DNA from: Gossypium raimondii
Taxonomy: Eukaryota; Streptophyta; Magnoliopsida; Malvales; Malvaceae
Direction of reading: 5' to 3'
Assembly (NCBI RefSeq): GCF_025698545.1
Contig: NC_068575.1
Coordinates: 53,825,980 to 53,889,979 of the forward strand
Length of the DNA: 64,000 nucleotides
Each line of letters begins with the position of its first letter. Positions within the stretch are counted from its first letter, which is position 1. Made by a program: the position numbers and the translations under genes. This document shows positions 11,190 to 22,623 of this stretch, piece after piece. Below the pieces are notes generated by a model. It was not told the DNA's origin and did no database searches. It saw only the letters and a program-made list of their open reading frames with translations.

Positions 11190-13525
11190 TTATCTAATTA
11201 CTTTAATATTCCATATTTGTTGAACTATCAAGTATAAATAATTAATAATAAATACTATATAATTTAGTTAAATGTTTAGTATGTGGAAAAAAGTATGAAA
11301 CGTTTTATTGTCAATAAAATTTTATTATTTAAATAAAATTAATAAAATAACATAAATTTATATTTTATATATATATATATATATATGGTACAAATTAAAA
11401 TACTACTAATATTATATAAAATAACTTCTCACACTTGAAAAATGTAGAGATGTGTTTAGAAAGTAATAGGTGAATTGGATTTAAGAGTAATTATTTATAA
11501 TTTACATGGAATTGAAAAGTATAAATTAGACATTCCAATTACACTCAATACAATGTAACGTACTAGTTACCAAACATGCCACACATGTAATTTTAAATGT
11601 AATAACACCACTCCTATAAATCTTAAATTTTCCACACGATTTAAGACAATTTGATTTTTTTTCATGATGAGGTATATTAAGATGGAAAAATGGAAGCATG
11701 AAGCCTCATTGATCTTCTTTCAATCGAGCTATATCGGATGGTTGTAAATGATATTGAACTCAATTATCTGTCAGAGTCCTTTCGATTTTATATATGCTGC
11801 TGCTGATGGTAGTATTCTAAGAGTGGCTGCTTATGTAAGATCCTACAATTATTGTTTATGAATTCGGATATTTAAATATGGGGGAGAAGTAGGCTTTATT
11901 TTTATGTGTGTGTTTTTGTTTGTTAATTTTAGGATACATAAAGCACTGAAGGAGAAATGGCAGCAAGAGACTGTGGAACCAAGGTTGGTAAATGCATCGT
12001 ATGAGGAGGCTAGTGGAACTCTGTTGAGCAATGCTCCTCCTTTCTTACTTCACATTCCTGACATATGATATCCATTTTGGATTTCAGTTCCAATTGGTCT
12101 GGTTAAACCAGCATTGTTTATACTAGGAAGTTGTTTACAAGCTAGCTCTTTTTCAGTACTTAATATTATTACTCAACTCTTTTTGTTGAGTAATTTCGTA
12201 CGGAACTTAACAGACTTGATAATATTAGACACGATATGATTAAATCAATGTGTCAAAATTTATATAATATAGACTTATTAATGTATCAAAGTCTATAAAA
12301 ATATTGACACAAATACAAGAAATGTGGGTCTAGGACTTGGTTCTTAGGGGATTCCATGAGATGATAAATTGCACCCTTAGTATAGTCGGGATGAATTTTG
12401 CTTTGAACCAAAAGTTCTCTCTACATCCATTGTTGCAACTTCGAGTAATCCATAGTTTATATAGACAATTATGCATTGAGAGGGAAGTGGAAATTTAGCT
12501 TTGCTTCTTTACATACATTCATACACCTTCCATTGCTAATTATCAAAGCATTTATCAGCAGTCTTTTTAACCTTCATTGGAAAGGAAAGGATAGCTTTAA
12601 TTAACACCGTTTATCACATTTGACCATCATTTTGAATTCCAAGTAGGGAATGTATTTGAAAGATTCAACTGGTTGCTTGCCATAGAAAGTAAAACCTAAA
12701 CCACAATCATGTTATTTGATTAATATCATCCGGGAAGGGGATTTGGATTTAGAGATAACCCCCAACCCTGTTATCAGTCAAATCTGTATCTGATTTGTTA
12801 GTACTGTACGTTTTCTCTCAAGCCTTTTCCACCTTAGAAAGTACACAGATTTCTTGACCTTCAAGCCATCACCATTATTTTAAAAAGCTGCAAATAAAAT
12901 ACAATTTCCATTACCAATGGAATACAAGAACATGAAATCATGTGTGAGCAATGGGGGTTGCGTTACTTGGGTAAGGAAAGTTGAATGGAAAGATGGCATC
13001 ACCCATGTGATTTATGGGTGCGCCCCCCTTAAGATATGCCATGATATATGGTTCTACTTATCAACTAAAGAATCTTTTTTTTTTCTTTTCTTGTTAAGAA
13101 AGGCACCAAGGCTTGCAGATACATGGTGGTTGCATGTAATGTAACTGCTGCAAGCGAAACCTGTCTAATTATGGGGTTTTAAGGGGAGTTGACTTTGATT
13201 TTATAGTGGCAGTTGCTATCCATTTCTTGTCTGAAAGTCATAGTTGCGGAAATTAAGATTTAGATTCCAAGTCCAAAAGCATAAGTTTCTGCCTACAAAC
13301 TATTTAGCTCTCCCCTCTAATTTTATATTGCCTGCTTGACAATTTGCAGCTCAACTGTACAATAACGTACCACGGATACTATAATGCAATGGATTTACAG
13401 AAGTACCCCCACCACCGTCTTTTCTCCTACAAACAAATTTAGTGGAAATAACTAGAGCTTGATTTGATGCAAGTGTGAATTGACTTTTCTTATTGCTACT
13501 AACCATAAGAAAACTTTGGAAGCTA

Positions 13526-13556
<31 letters not shown>

Positions 13557-13870
13557 TTCGGTTTTTTTTTAAAATTACAAGTACAAAAGGACTTAGTTGT
13601 ATTCATCTCTGAAACTATGTTATTGTGGGTTATAGATTGACGAAGGGCATTAAAAGAAAACCAAACAACTGAAGCTCCAAAGTTTATAACAACCATCACA
13701 TGGGTTTGAATATAAAAAAACAGCATTTCCATATGAGATCATGAATTACGGTAATTTATTGTATCATTATAGGAATAAGGATCATGGAAATGCCTTAATT
13801 TAGTCAACCAATTTGCAGTCATGGCTTAATACTTAATAATTTTATATCAGCTACCCCAGGGTCTATCACT
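11190..13870. other. spacer upstream of expansin, one possible exon relic
   Basis: Mostly AT-rich with no clear gene. At about 11932-12068 (plus) an acceptor-like TTTTAG precedes an open stretch reading RIHKALKEKWQQETVEP...LLHIPDI and a TGA. It looks like a terminal exon but has no convincing upstream partner, so it may be a gene relic. (TA)n runs lie at 11366-11386 and 13524-13548, the latter followed by poly-T. Confidence 0.3.
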
Positions 13871-13873
13871 GGT

Positions 13874-13882
13874 TATAAATAT
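13874..13882 (+). promoter_or_regulatory. TATA box of the expansin gene
   Basis: TATAAATAT lies 103 bases upstream of the expansin ATG, leaving room for a start site and a short 5' UTR. No other core promoter element was judged. Confidence 0.5.
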
Positions 13883-13976
13883 CTAGGCAAAATACATCTG
13901 CGGTATCAAACTCATCACATTCTCTAGCATAAAAAGAAAAGAAAATTTCCATTGTTTTTAGAGGAAGAGAAACTCG

Positions 13977-14947
13977 ATGGACAGTGCCTATCTGTTCACT
14001 ACTGCCGTACTCATTGTGGGCTTATACTTTTCCCCTAAATTTCATGTAGCAGATGCAGCTCATACTTGGCTTTCGGCACATGCAACGTTCTATGGTGGAA
14101 GTGATGCTTCTGGAACTATGGGTAAGTTTTTCTTTCTTTTTTTCTTTTTAATTCTCTTTCTTATTTTTTGTTCTTCTCATTGAATGACTTAGACAAACAT
14201 GTTGGTTTTGCAGGTGGAGCTTGTGGTTATGGCAATCTCTATACAGATGGTTATGGAACAAACACAGCTGCACTCAGCACTGCTTTGTTTAATGATGGCA
14301 AAGCATGCGGAGGGTGCTATCAGATAACTTGTGATGCAAGACAGGTGCCTCAATGGTGTCTCAAGGGTAAATACATTACCATCACTGCCACCAACTTCTG
14401 CCCTCCCAACTATGCACTCCCAAGTGATAATGGGGGCTGGTGTAATCCACCCCGACCACACTTCGACATGTCTCAACCTGCATTCGAGACCATAGCTAAA
14501 TACAGGGCTGGAATTGTACCAGTCCTCTACAGGAGGTATGTCCATTGTTTCTTCCATAAAAAACTTGAAGGCGTAAGCAATGGTGGTGAAAAATGGCTTA
14601 AGAGTATCTCCGAGTAATTTGTTTTGTGTTTTGCCAGGGTTACATGCAGGAGAAAGGGAGGCATGAGATTCACCATCAATGGAAGGAATTATTTTGAGCT
14701 AGTGCTCATATCGAACGTTGGAGGTTCTGGAGAGATTTCCAGGGTATGGATAAAGGGATCCAAAACCAATAAATGGGAAAGCATGTCCAGGAACTGGGGT
14801 GCCAATTGGCAGAGCTTAAGCTATCTAAATGGTCAGAGCTTATCTTTCAGGATTCAAGCTAGTAATGGCAGGATTCGATATGCTCTTAATGTGGTGCCTT
14901 CCAATTGGCAATTTGGTCAGTCTTTTAAAACCAATGTTCAGATTTAG
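13977..14947 (+). CDS. alpha-expansin (EXPA), 3 exons, 258 aa
   Basis: Secreted wall-loosening protein that weakens cellulose-xyloglucan contacts without hydrolysis. Exons are 13977-14121, 14214-14535 and 14638-14947; phases close exactly (777 nt with stop). Residues 1 to about 27 form a signal peptide. The GH45-like domain has the Cys pattern and the HFD motif (residues 131-133), with the alpha-expansin WCNPP insertion at 124-128. The C-terminal half is the group-1 grass-pollen-allergen-like, carbohydrate-binding domain, with its aromatic W/Y residues. Length and two-intron layout are normal for EXPA. Slightly unusual: [11 protein letters not shown] at 78-88, where many EXPAs have SCGACFE. 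I do not assign a numbered subgroup. The gene looks intact, and a TATA box lies upstream. Confidence 0.95.
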
Positions 14948-15411
14948 AACTCTGCATATCATCTCACATGTATTTATGTATTTTGTTTTTACTTTGGTTT
15001 CATTTACTTCAAAATTGTATCATAAAGTGTCATAACTTAGGCTGTGGCTCAGCGTTTTGCAATGAAGCCCGGCAAGTGATTTATTTTATAAAATATATTA
15101 GCCGACTAGTGGCTGCTTTATTGTAATGGTATTCATAAATGCAAGTATGCAATGAATCTTCCAAATTTCCAATTATGTTTTGTATTTTTGTTTGATAAAA
15201 GGTATAAAGCAAATGGTTCTTCAAGGATATAAATTGAAATTTTAAGCATAACTATTTTTGCCGTAAAATATAAATCAATAAACAACAAATCAATGTGAAG
15301 GTCAAACCAATTTGATCTTAGAATCCACTGTTCAACCGAATTTTTCATTTGAAATATAAATTAAAATTTGAAAATTCAACTTTAAATGTACCTTCATTTC
15401 AATAGTATTAA

Positions 15412-15671
15412 GGTCTAGTTTCGGAATGCTTCTCAAAAGTGTTTTAGAAAAAAAAATATTTTTGAAAGAAGTTAAAATTTTCTGCTTCTTAAAAAAGTAC
15501 TTTTAGGCCAATTTTTTACTTGGAAGAAACACTTTTTCTCTCAAAAAACAGTTTGTTTATGAATATTTTTATCTTAAAATGCTTCTTAAAAGTAATATTA
15601 AACACATGCTTATGGCTTCAAAAGCACTTTTAACCCCCAAAATATCTATGAAAAGTAATGCTAAGCCCACC
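15412..15671. mobile_element. MITE, copy 2, flanked by TTAA
   Basis: A 260-bp element flanked by TTAA (15408-15411 and 15672-15675). Left end GGTCTAGTTTCGGAATGCTT; right end, reverse complemented, GGTGGGCTTAGCATTACTTT. The interior carries AAAAGTGTTTT/AAAAGCACTTTT tracts like those of the 3760-3995 element, so both belong to one diverged family. Confidence 0.5.
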
Positions 15672-15732
15672 TTAAATGTAGTGTAATGGACTCAGCTTTT
15701 AACCTATATAACTAATAAGGTTAAAATTTAAA

Positions 15733-16134
15733 GGGCAAACTACAAAAATAACCACTTTGTCTCAAATTACATTTTAATCACTTAATATTTGAAATGTTAC
15801 GTTTTAGTCACTTACGTTATCGTTTTGTTACGAAGTGACCACTCTACCGTTAAACTCCGTTACCTTCTAACAGCAGTCCTACATGGCAGTCTAAATAAGT
15901 TTTAAATGCAAACTTGGATGTCTAATTGCTGTGATGAAAATAGATTTTTAATTAAATAAATTTAATTTAGACTGCCACATAAGACCACCATTAACGAGAT
16001 AACAGAACTTAAAAGTAGAGCGATCACTTTGTAACAAAACGATGACGTAGGGTGACTAAAACGTAACATTTTAAACATAAATGACTAAAATGTAATCTAA
16101 GGCAAACAAAAGTGACTATTTTTGCAATTTACCC
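15733..16134. mobile_element. foldback MITE with perfect 9-bp target duplication (Mutator-like)
   Basis: A 402-bp element flanked by identical AAATTTAAA (15724-15732 and 16135-16143). Arms of about 165 bp (15733-15898 and 15966-16134) are inverted copies: left GGGCAAACTACAAAAATAAC, right reversed GGGTAAATTGCAAAAATAGT. They share TGTTACGTTTTAGTCAC, ATCGTTTTGTTAC and ATGGCAGTCTAAA/GTGGCAGTCTAAA. A 9-bp duplication with long inverted repeats is typical of Mutator-like elements. The element is non-coding. Confidence 0.8.
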
Positions 16135-16143
16135 AAATTTAAA

Positions 16144-16548
16144 TCCCATCCCTTGCAAAAAAACCCTTGTGGAAAAAGGAACGATCTTCTTTCAATTCAT
16201 CGTAAGTATCGTGCTGGACCATTCATCTCTGATGCTCAACAGTAACACAGTTACAATTATTATCCTGTCTGCTTGCTTGTAAAGATTGATAGTCTTTATA
16301 TGTTGGGGAAAAATTTCAAAAAGCATCTAAATATGTTTCTACTACTTGGTTTCTGGTATTTAAGTGTAACAGAACTCCATCTCAGTGATCATGAAAATTT
16401 ACGATAGTACAACAGTCACAACAACAGTTTCTAAAGTAACTTGACCAATTGTTGCCAAGTGGACATTTTGGTGCACAAGTAGCATTGCAGCCAATCATAG
16501 GACATGATGCTTGAAAGCCCAATTTGATATGCTGCTCTTGTAACTGTG
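16144..16548. other. 3' region of the Hep59-family gene
   Basis: No separate gene is seen. Most of this stretch probably holds the 3' untranslated region of the minus-strand gene ending at 16549. No polyadenylation site can be fixed by eye. Confidence 0.4.
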
Positions 16549-18320
16549 TTATCTCCGCATTACTCGTTGGCGTTCTCGCTTTCGGAAGCGCTCTAGCATA
16601 AACTGATCTGTTGCAGCTTGCCTACTTCCTGCAGCATCATTGCTTGCGTCAGTTGGCTTGGAGCCAGCATTGTCATCCTGTGAACCTCGGTCCTTGTACA
16701 GCTCAGGATGTTCTGCAAGTTCAAACGAAATGGGGTTAACTGCTGAACAAGACGTACTTCAAAAAAGAAACAGAACTGGAACAAACGGTCTTAAAAATGG
16801 CAATTCATACCAATAAAGGGAAGAAAACTAACTGATCCAAACTAGCAAGTAATTTGCAGAGCAAAATCAATCGAACTAAAATCATTAACCTCTAATTACA
16901 AAAGCATGAAAAAGAAAACGTAACAACCTCTTCTAAGTTTTTCAGCGTAATCCCTGCCTCGCTGGAAGTAATCAGCACTGTAACTTGAAGGGATGCTAAC
17001 TTCTGATTTTGCCCGTCCCATGAGCCGTTTTTCCTGTAGTAGCTTTTTAGCGGCCTCTGTTTCCTCTATATTTCTTAACTTGTATCTGCAACCAAAGGAA
17101 CAATTAGAATTATGACATAGATTACTCTATTACAGAAATGGGTGACATACTTTGGTCATCATTTAGTTGGTCTAAGACATTATATCATGTTTGCTTAGCA
17201 GCTAAACAAGGTCTATGCTGGAAGCTAAATTTTCCCTATATGCAAGAAAACTAAATAAAGCACAAACATTACAAAGTAGGATCCCATGATAGGAAGATCC
17301 TGCAGAAGCTTAAGTTCTTAAAATGAAAGGTTAGTAAAAAGCATACTCAATAGGGAGCTGAACTTCGGCAATCCCGGTAGTCCATTGAGTAGAACTTTCT
17401 TCGGAATTCCGTTTTTTCACCTGCAAGGAATTGGCCATGAAGTTACATAAATTTGTTAAATGTAACATGTAACATTCTTCAAATAAGAGAAAAAAAAGTA
17501 GAATGCTTAAAGCTAAGGGATTGGAAAAAACAGGAAGCAAAATGACACTCTAAAACTAAAAATGAAATGTAAACAGTTCATAAGAACAACAACGAAATAT
17601 GATTGCCAATGATATGGAAATACGAACTCACTTTAAGATGCTCAGGAATTTTATACAATTCATCTTCAGCTCGTGTTAAATCATTCTCAACTTCATTTTT
17701 CAGATCCATGTTCCTTCCCCTTTTCTTCGCCAATTCTTGCTCTACATAATTTATCCTAAGTTTACAAAAACAATTACATAAAAGATAAATAAATAAACAA
17801 TTTGAAAATCCTCCTTTAAGAGAAAAAAAAAATCAGCTGATTTCTTGTAAGAAACACACAAAAAAAGGCAAAGGGTAAAAAAAAATGCATACATGTTTGG
17901 ATCCTCAACTAGGACGGCGGTTTCTTGGGCGAAGGTGTCTTGAAGAACAAGCTCCTCCTTTTCTCCATCAGCTTCGGCCTTTTCAGTAACTTTGGCGACG
18001 ATGCCTCCTGTTTGCACCGAAGGAATTGCAGGTATTCCTGATTTCCTCTCCCTCTGTTTCTGCAGGAATTTCACTTCCTCTAACGCCAACCTAATACATT
18101 CAGAGGTTCTCTTCAGCTCATCCCTTTTTTTATTTATCTATTTTTTTTCTATTTCCAACTTCAAATTCAAAAAAGAAAAAATCCCTAATTTATTGTAAAG
18201 AAGAAAAAGGGGGAAGGACTACCGTCTGTCTTCTTCATCATCCGATTTGGAGGCGGGGTCATCTCCTTCGTCTTCTTGGATGCTTCTTTTCCTAAAATTC
18301 TTGTTATTCTTCTTCAGCAT
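16549..18320 (-). CDS. Hep59/C9orf78 (Tls1) family spliceosome-associated protein, 6 exons, 271 aa
   Basis: Exons, 5' to 3' on the minus strand: 18320-18223, 18090-17893, 17755-17632, 17420-17347, 17085-16928, 16712-16549. All phases close, giving 816 nt with stop. The protein is hydrophilic and charged: an acidic/Lys N-terminus (MLKKNNKNFRKRSIQEDEGD), then LALEEVKFLQKQRERKSGI, EDPNMINYVEQELAKKRGR, the conserved VQLPIEYKLRNIEETEAAK and IPSSYSADYF tracts, and a basic end (LERFRKRERQRVMRR). This order is that of the Hep_59 (HCA59/C9orf78) family; fission yeast Tls1 and human C9orf78 work with the spliceosome, so a nuclear splicing role is inferred. No membrane segment or enzyme motif. The gene looks intact. 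Start chosen as the first in-frame Met that gives the family N-terminus. Confidence 0.88.
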
Positions 18321-19658
18321 TTCAATTCTCTTAACGACTTCCTTCTCCGATTAGAGTTTTAAATTACCTTTTTCTCTCCTTTCACCACTTACCACCGCCA
18401 CCCAGCCCAGGCAGGCAGGGGAAATCTTAAAACGTTACTTTTTATTAACCAAACCAACCCCAGTCCAAACCCTGATTTCTATTTGTTGGACATGCTCTAC
18501 ACGCCCAATGAAACCCACTCCACGCCGGCCCGACTGTTGCTCCTTCAGTTAGCCACTTAGCCCTTTATTTTAGCTCTCTCATTTTCTTTAAAATAAAATT
18601 GTCATTGAACGTGGACACTAATTCCTCAAACACTTTTGTACCTCTACAGTAACGCTGTTAAAATGAGGATGAGACAGTTCATTATCACTTATGAAGTACT
18701 AAAGCTGCATGAGTGAAGTTTTACTTTTTTATAATTTATATCTTTATAGTTTTTAAATAATTATATCAAATTTTTATAATTTTAGGGGATTAAAGTATAA
18801 TTTTACTTTTATTAATTTAAAATTTTAAAAAAATTTAGGGGACCTAAATAATAATTTTTCATTTTAGGGAGGACCGAGGCCCATGCCAACCCCCTAGATT
18901 CGCCTCTGATGTCATCCATCCTTACTCATGCAGTTGCTTCTGAGTGAGGGCAAGATAGGTCGAAAAGGATCAAATTATCTTCCTTTCTATTCTCACTTTG
19001 TCCAACTTGTGAAACACCATCCCATGGCTCCAAATCTTGTCTTGTCCATTCCTCAAGAAGTACTTTCTTAAATTTAGATTTGAATAAATAAGTGTGATTT
19101 AAAGTAAATAATAATAATAAGAGAATATCTTTTTACTTGTAACGAGTGATGGTTAAAACTCTTATTAGACAATCGTTTGACACTAATTCAAACTATGTGG
19201 CCCTCATTCTTTGCACTTTTATAAAAAAATAATTAAATTTAATAATTTATGTGGAATAAAATTATTTTAATTATAACAAATAAAATCAACATAATCATAA
19301 TAAATCATATTCTAAAATTTAAATAGAAAAAAAATCAAATGGCATGATGATATTAAGTAAGAGATAGATTTATTGTTAGTAATCCCACCTTACTAATAAA
19401 TATAAATAATCAATTCTTTATAATTTGAGAAATTAAGTTGGATACCTAACCCATTAGATAGGTGGGCTTAGTTAATATGATCATTATAATTTTTATTTTC
19501 GAAATATGATAATTATTATTATTATTATTTGTATTGGAACTTAATTATTGAAATAACATAATTTTCTTGAAAAGTTTCAAAAGGAAGAAACATGGTTTTG
19601 TCGAAAGATATTATGCTATGAAAAAAAATATATAATTTGTTTCACATGTAGGTACTAA
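18321..19658. other. spacer with a dispersed-repeat fragment
   Basis: No gene is supported. The part at about 18735-18908 belongs to a dispersed repeat, listed separately. The rest is AT-rich. Confidence 0.4.
18735..18908. repeat. dispersed repeat, copy A
   Basis: The order 'AAATTTTTATAATTTTAGGG', 'AAAGTATAATTTTACTTTTA', 'CATTTTAGGGAGGACCGAGG' and 'CCCCTAGATTCGCCTCTGAT' is shared, with divergence, with 40640-40812 and in part with 41186-41330. A related sequence lies in reverse at 20398-20645. Coding is absent and clear terminal repeats were not found, so the class is unknown. Confidence 0.6.
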
Positions 19659-19748
19659 GGGTGAATTTGGATGGGCGGTGCGTTTACCTGCGGTTAGTGT
19701 AAAAACAACCTAAACGCACCGCACCCAGTCACCCATCCAAACCCACCC
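19659..19748. mobile_element. miniature Tourist-like MITE with TAA duplication
   Basis: A 90-bp hairpin: left GGGTGAATTTGGATGGGCGG, right reversed GGGTGGGTTTGGATGGGTGA. Both arms contain GCGGTGCGTTTA, and TAA lies on each side (19656-19658 and 19749-19751). Inverted ends with a 3-bp TAA duplication fit the PIF/Harbinger (Tourist) group. It is nearly all terminal repeat, so probably an internally deleted copy. Confidence 0.7.
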
Positions 19749-20397
19749 TAAGTGACATATTCTTTGATGAAAAGAGACGAGCAAGGCCTATAAAATACTT
19801 AAATATGATATTTTTGCTGCTTTATTTTTCTGTTATTTATGACTCGTATTTTAGAGGCACACTTAAAAACCTTAAAGAAAGTGTTTTTTCATGTCTCAAG
19901 TCTTATTTCTTATCTATAACTCCTCTCACCTTATTACTTGTAACACAAGAGTTCTTTCATTTGTCTCGGAAAACAATTTAGAGCTATATTTTAAATTTGA
20001 TTTAAATGTAATATTATGAAAAGATTTCTAACTTTAAATAATTAATTAAAATAAGATTGAGGCCATAAGTTTTTGATGGCCCATATTCAAGTCTCACTAA
20101 GCTTAAATGTCACATATGAGTTTTCTATCAATTTATTTTGGGTTTAAGTCTCACCATGTGTAGGTCCTATTCAGATTTATTTTTGCCCATGTTCGATATA
20201 TTCTAATATCTAATTCATTGTGCTTTGTATTGAGTTTATTTAATTCTAGTTAATTAGACATGTATTATTTAATTTATACTATATTTGTTAGCTCCTAAAA
20301 ATAATTAATTGAAATATATCGAATCAAATTCAACATATTAATTAAAATATATATTTTAAAGTTAACTTGTTCTATTGTTTAGTCAATTTTAATTTTG

Positions 20398-20645
20398 ACC
20401 AAGGCGGAGTTTGCCTAGCCCTAAAATGAAAAATTTCATCTCTAATTTTTATAATTTTAAAATTTTTAAATTAGTATATAATAAAGTTACACTTTGACCC
20501 GCTTAAAAGTGAGAAAAATTGATTTAACCCTTTAAAATTATAAAGATATAAGCTATTAAAATGGTAAAATTTCACTTTTGCTATCGTAAAATATATAACT
20601 TAATTCTAACCCCCCTCAAAAAAATTTCTGGCTTCACCTCTGATT
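20398..20645. repeat. dispersed repeat, reverse-oriented relative
   Basis: Begins GGCGGAGTTTGCCTAGCCCT and ends GGCTTCACCTCTGAT. In reverse it reads like the 18735-18908 repeat: TTTTAGGG near a CTAG/CC-rich end, with a run of AT-rich 'ATAATTTTA' phrases. Relationship is by eye. Confidence 0.4.
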
Positions 20646-20955
20646 TTTTCTTTTTTATATAATGTTTAAATTACTCATAACCCTTGATCTTTAAAATGGA
20701 GAATATTAAGAGTTTAAGCACGTTTGAACCCATGTTCACTAAGTTATTACAATAACAACTATGCCAATCAAGCTAAAACGCAATGGACAATTTTAACTTA
20801 TTTAAATAAGTTAAATCTATAAAAAGGTACATTTAAATATTTAAATAAAAACTTAATATATCATTTGTTATCCAACTTCATTTCTAGTGTATACCCATAA
20901 AGTTTCTTTGGCATTGGAAAACAAATATAGAATTAATACAAACCAATAGTCTCAT

Positions 20956-22074
20956 TTAAGTTTTCTTAGGGGCAAGCTTGTTTCTCATTTTCTTGACTCC
21001 TTTGGTTCCAATATGTAAGCCCTTGGTCAACACATGGTCTGGCACTATGGTGTTGAAGTAAACAATGTTGTGGCAATGGATTGAGTTCCGGGGAATTGAC
21101 TATTAAATCCTGCAATCACGGAAGCTGGTTTTACACCATTGTTCTTTTGGTAATGAACCAAACCCTCGGGAACACAAAAATGTCGCCTTTTTTTTATGGA
21201 TTTGGAGATCAACTTGTTTGCTGTAGTGATGAATCCCACATCGAGTTCGCCGTCAAGAACAAAGATGATTTCGGAGGCGCGTGGGTGAGTGTGGGGTGGG
21301 TTAAGGCCGTCGGGCTGATAGTCAATACGAGCAAGTGAGACACCAAGGGTGTAAAGCCCTGGAATTTTCTCAACATTGGCTGTTGTAATCACTGATCCCA
21401 CTAAGTTGTTGATCACTGCTGAATTGGCTAAACCACCGAAGAAAAAATCAACTTCCGTAACATTGACCGCGTGTATCCATTCCCGTTTATTCCTACAAGT
21501 AAATAAAAAAAATAGATAATTATATCTGATAGATTAAATTAATTCAAGAAAAGCAAAGAAAATGAATGTGTTCTAAAACTTAGTTGGCATACTTGAGGTT
21601 TTATCAGCAACGCAGAAATCTTGGAGATGATCAGGATCAGATGCAACCAAGCCCTAAAAGGCAACAAAGATGAAAAGATTAGTTGCAAGCAAAAAAACCA
21701 ACGGGGCAAATTATAGATACCAATAATTTTTTTATATAAGTGAAAGGAGTTACCTTCATTTATATAGAAAAAAATTTATTAGACTGATGGTATATGTATG
21801 TGCGAAGCTATAGTTTGGGAAACAACCTACTTTAACTTGCAAACAAAACAACCCCGATTTATCTCTAAATGAAGAATATTATATTTTCTTATTAACTAAT
21901 TAACCAAAAAAATCTATTAGTCCTATTAAAACCAAATTGTGAAACCCTAAACTTAGGGAGAAGACCAAAAACAAACCTTACATCGTTAGAAGTTGAAGCG
22001 GAAATAACAACAATCAAAGGGAGGATTTGGGTGGCTAACACTTTCGCTTTCCATTCTTTCCATGGCTCCAACAT
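20956..22074 (-). pseudogene. germin-like protein pseudogene, copy 1 (three exons, two frameshifts)
   Basis: Germin-like proteins are secreted cupins that bind manganese in the wall. Exon 1 (22074-21982) gives a signal-like segment (KAKVLATQILPLIVVISAST). Exon 2 (21653-21593) has the family tract ASDPDHLQDFCVADK. Exon 3 (about 21494-20956) has VNVTEVDFFFGGLAN, cupin motif 1 with HTHPRAS-E intact and motif 2 PEGLVHYQKNNG with His and Asn present. Two breaks are seen: exon 2 joins exon 3 in the wrong frame (ING... then VNVTEVDFFF in another frame, about 21450-21490). Near 21048 one base is missing after TSTP, while copy 2 keeps it; beyond this the frame VPDHVLTKGL...KLAPKKT runs to a stop at 20956. 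The motif 2 lead-in KKRRHFCV is also unusual where KxGDxFVF is typical. Probably non-functional. Confidence 0.8.
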
Positions 22075-22623
22075 CCTTGTATAACATGATAAAACATACA
22101 TAGATGTTGATGCTTGGCACAAAAACATTATTTTAGAAATGACTTTACTTTGATATTGAGATAAATGAATTGACTTATGCCTATTCCAATAAGGAGACCA
22201 AAAGAGAGGTTTATTAATGAACATAACCATCTTCATTGTTGGGCTCATTTTAGGTTTTTTTTTCTTTTTCTGTGCTGATACTTGCATCCTCTACTACCGG
22301 TTTGGCGAAGTGTCCTCCCTTCGTCCAACATTAAGGATAAAGCTACGCGCTTTAAATAGTTGTTTTTTAGCCCATGCATAAACTTTTGCTCCCCGTTTTC
22401 TTCTCGTCAACCTGCCTTTCTAGCTTGCTTAGACTTGCCCGAGGGGGTGGAGTGGTCCCCCACTCCCCACAATTACTTCTAGTGAATCTCTTTCGTTCCT
22501 TGACATTTACTCATGACTTGTGAAGAAAGGTATCGGGTGTGCACCAATGTTCTAAAATTTCTTTACTTGCCTTTGTAGCTCTTTCAAGAATGAGAAGCAT
22601 GTCCGATGGCTACGCAGGTAAGT
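22075..22623. other. spacer between germin-like relic and LTR
   Basis: Probable upstream region of the copy-1 germin-like gene (nearest 200 bases), then unassigned sequence up to the LTR boundary. No other gene is supported. Confidence 0.35.

Noticed and set aside
14189-14557. 122-residue minus-strand open frame opposite the expansin
   Set aside because: Shadow of expansin exon 2; no features of its own.
21892-22287. 131-residue minus-strand open frame read as one gene
   Set aside because: Only its middle (KAKVLATQILPLIVVISAST) makes sense, as the signal-peptide exon of germin-like copy 1; the rest is leader and intron.
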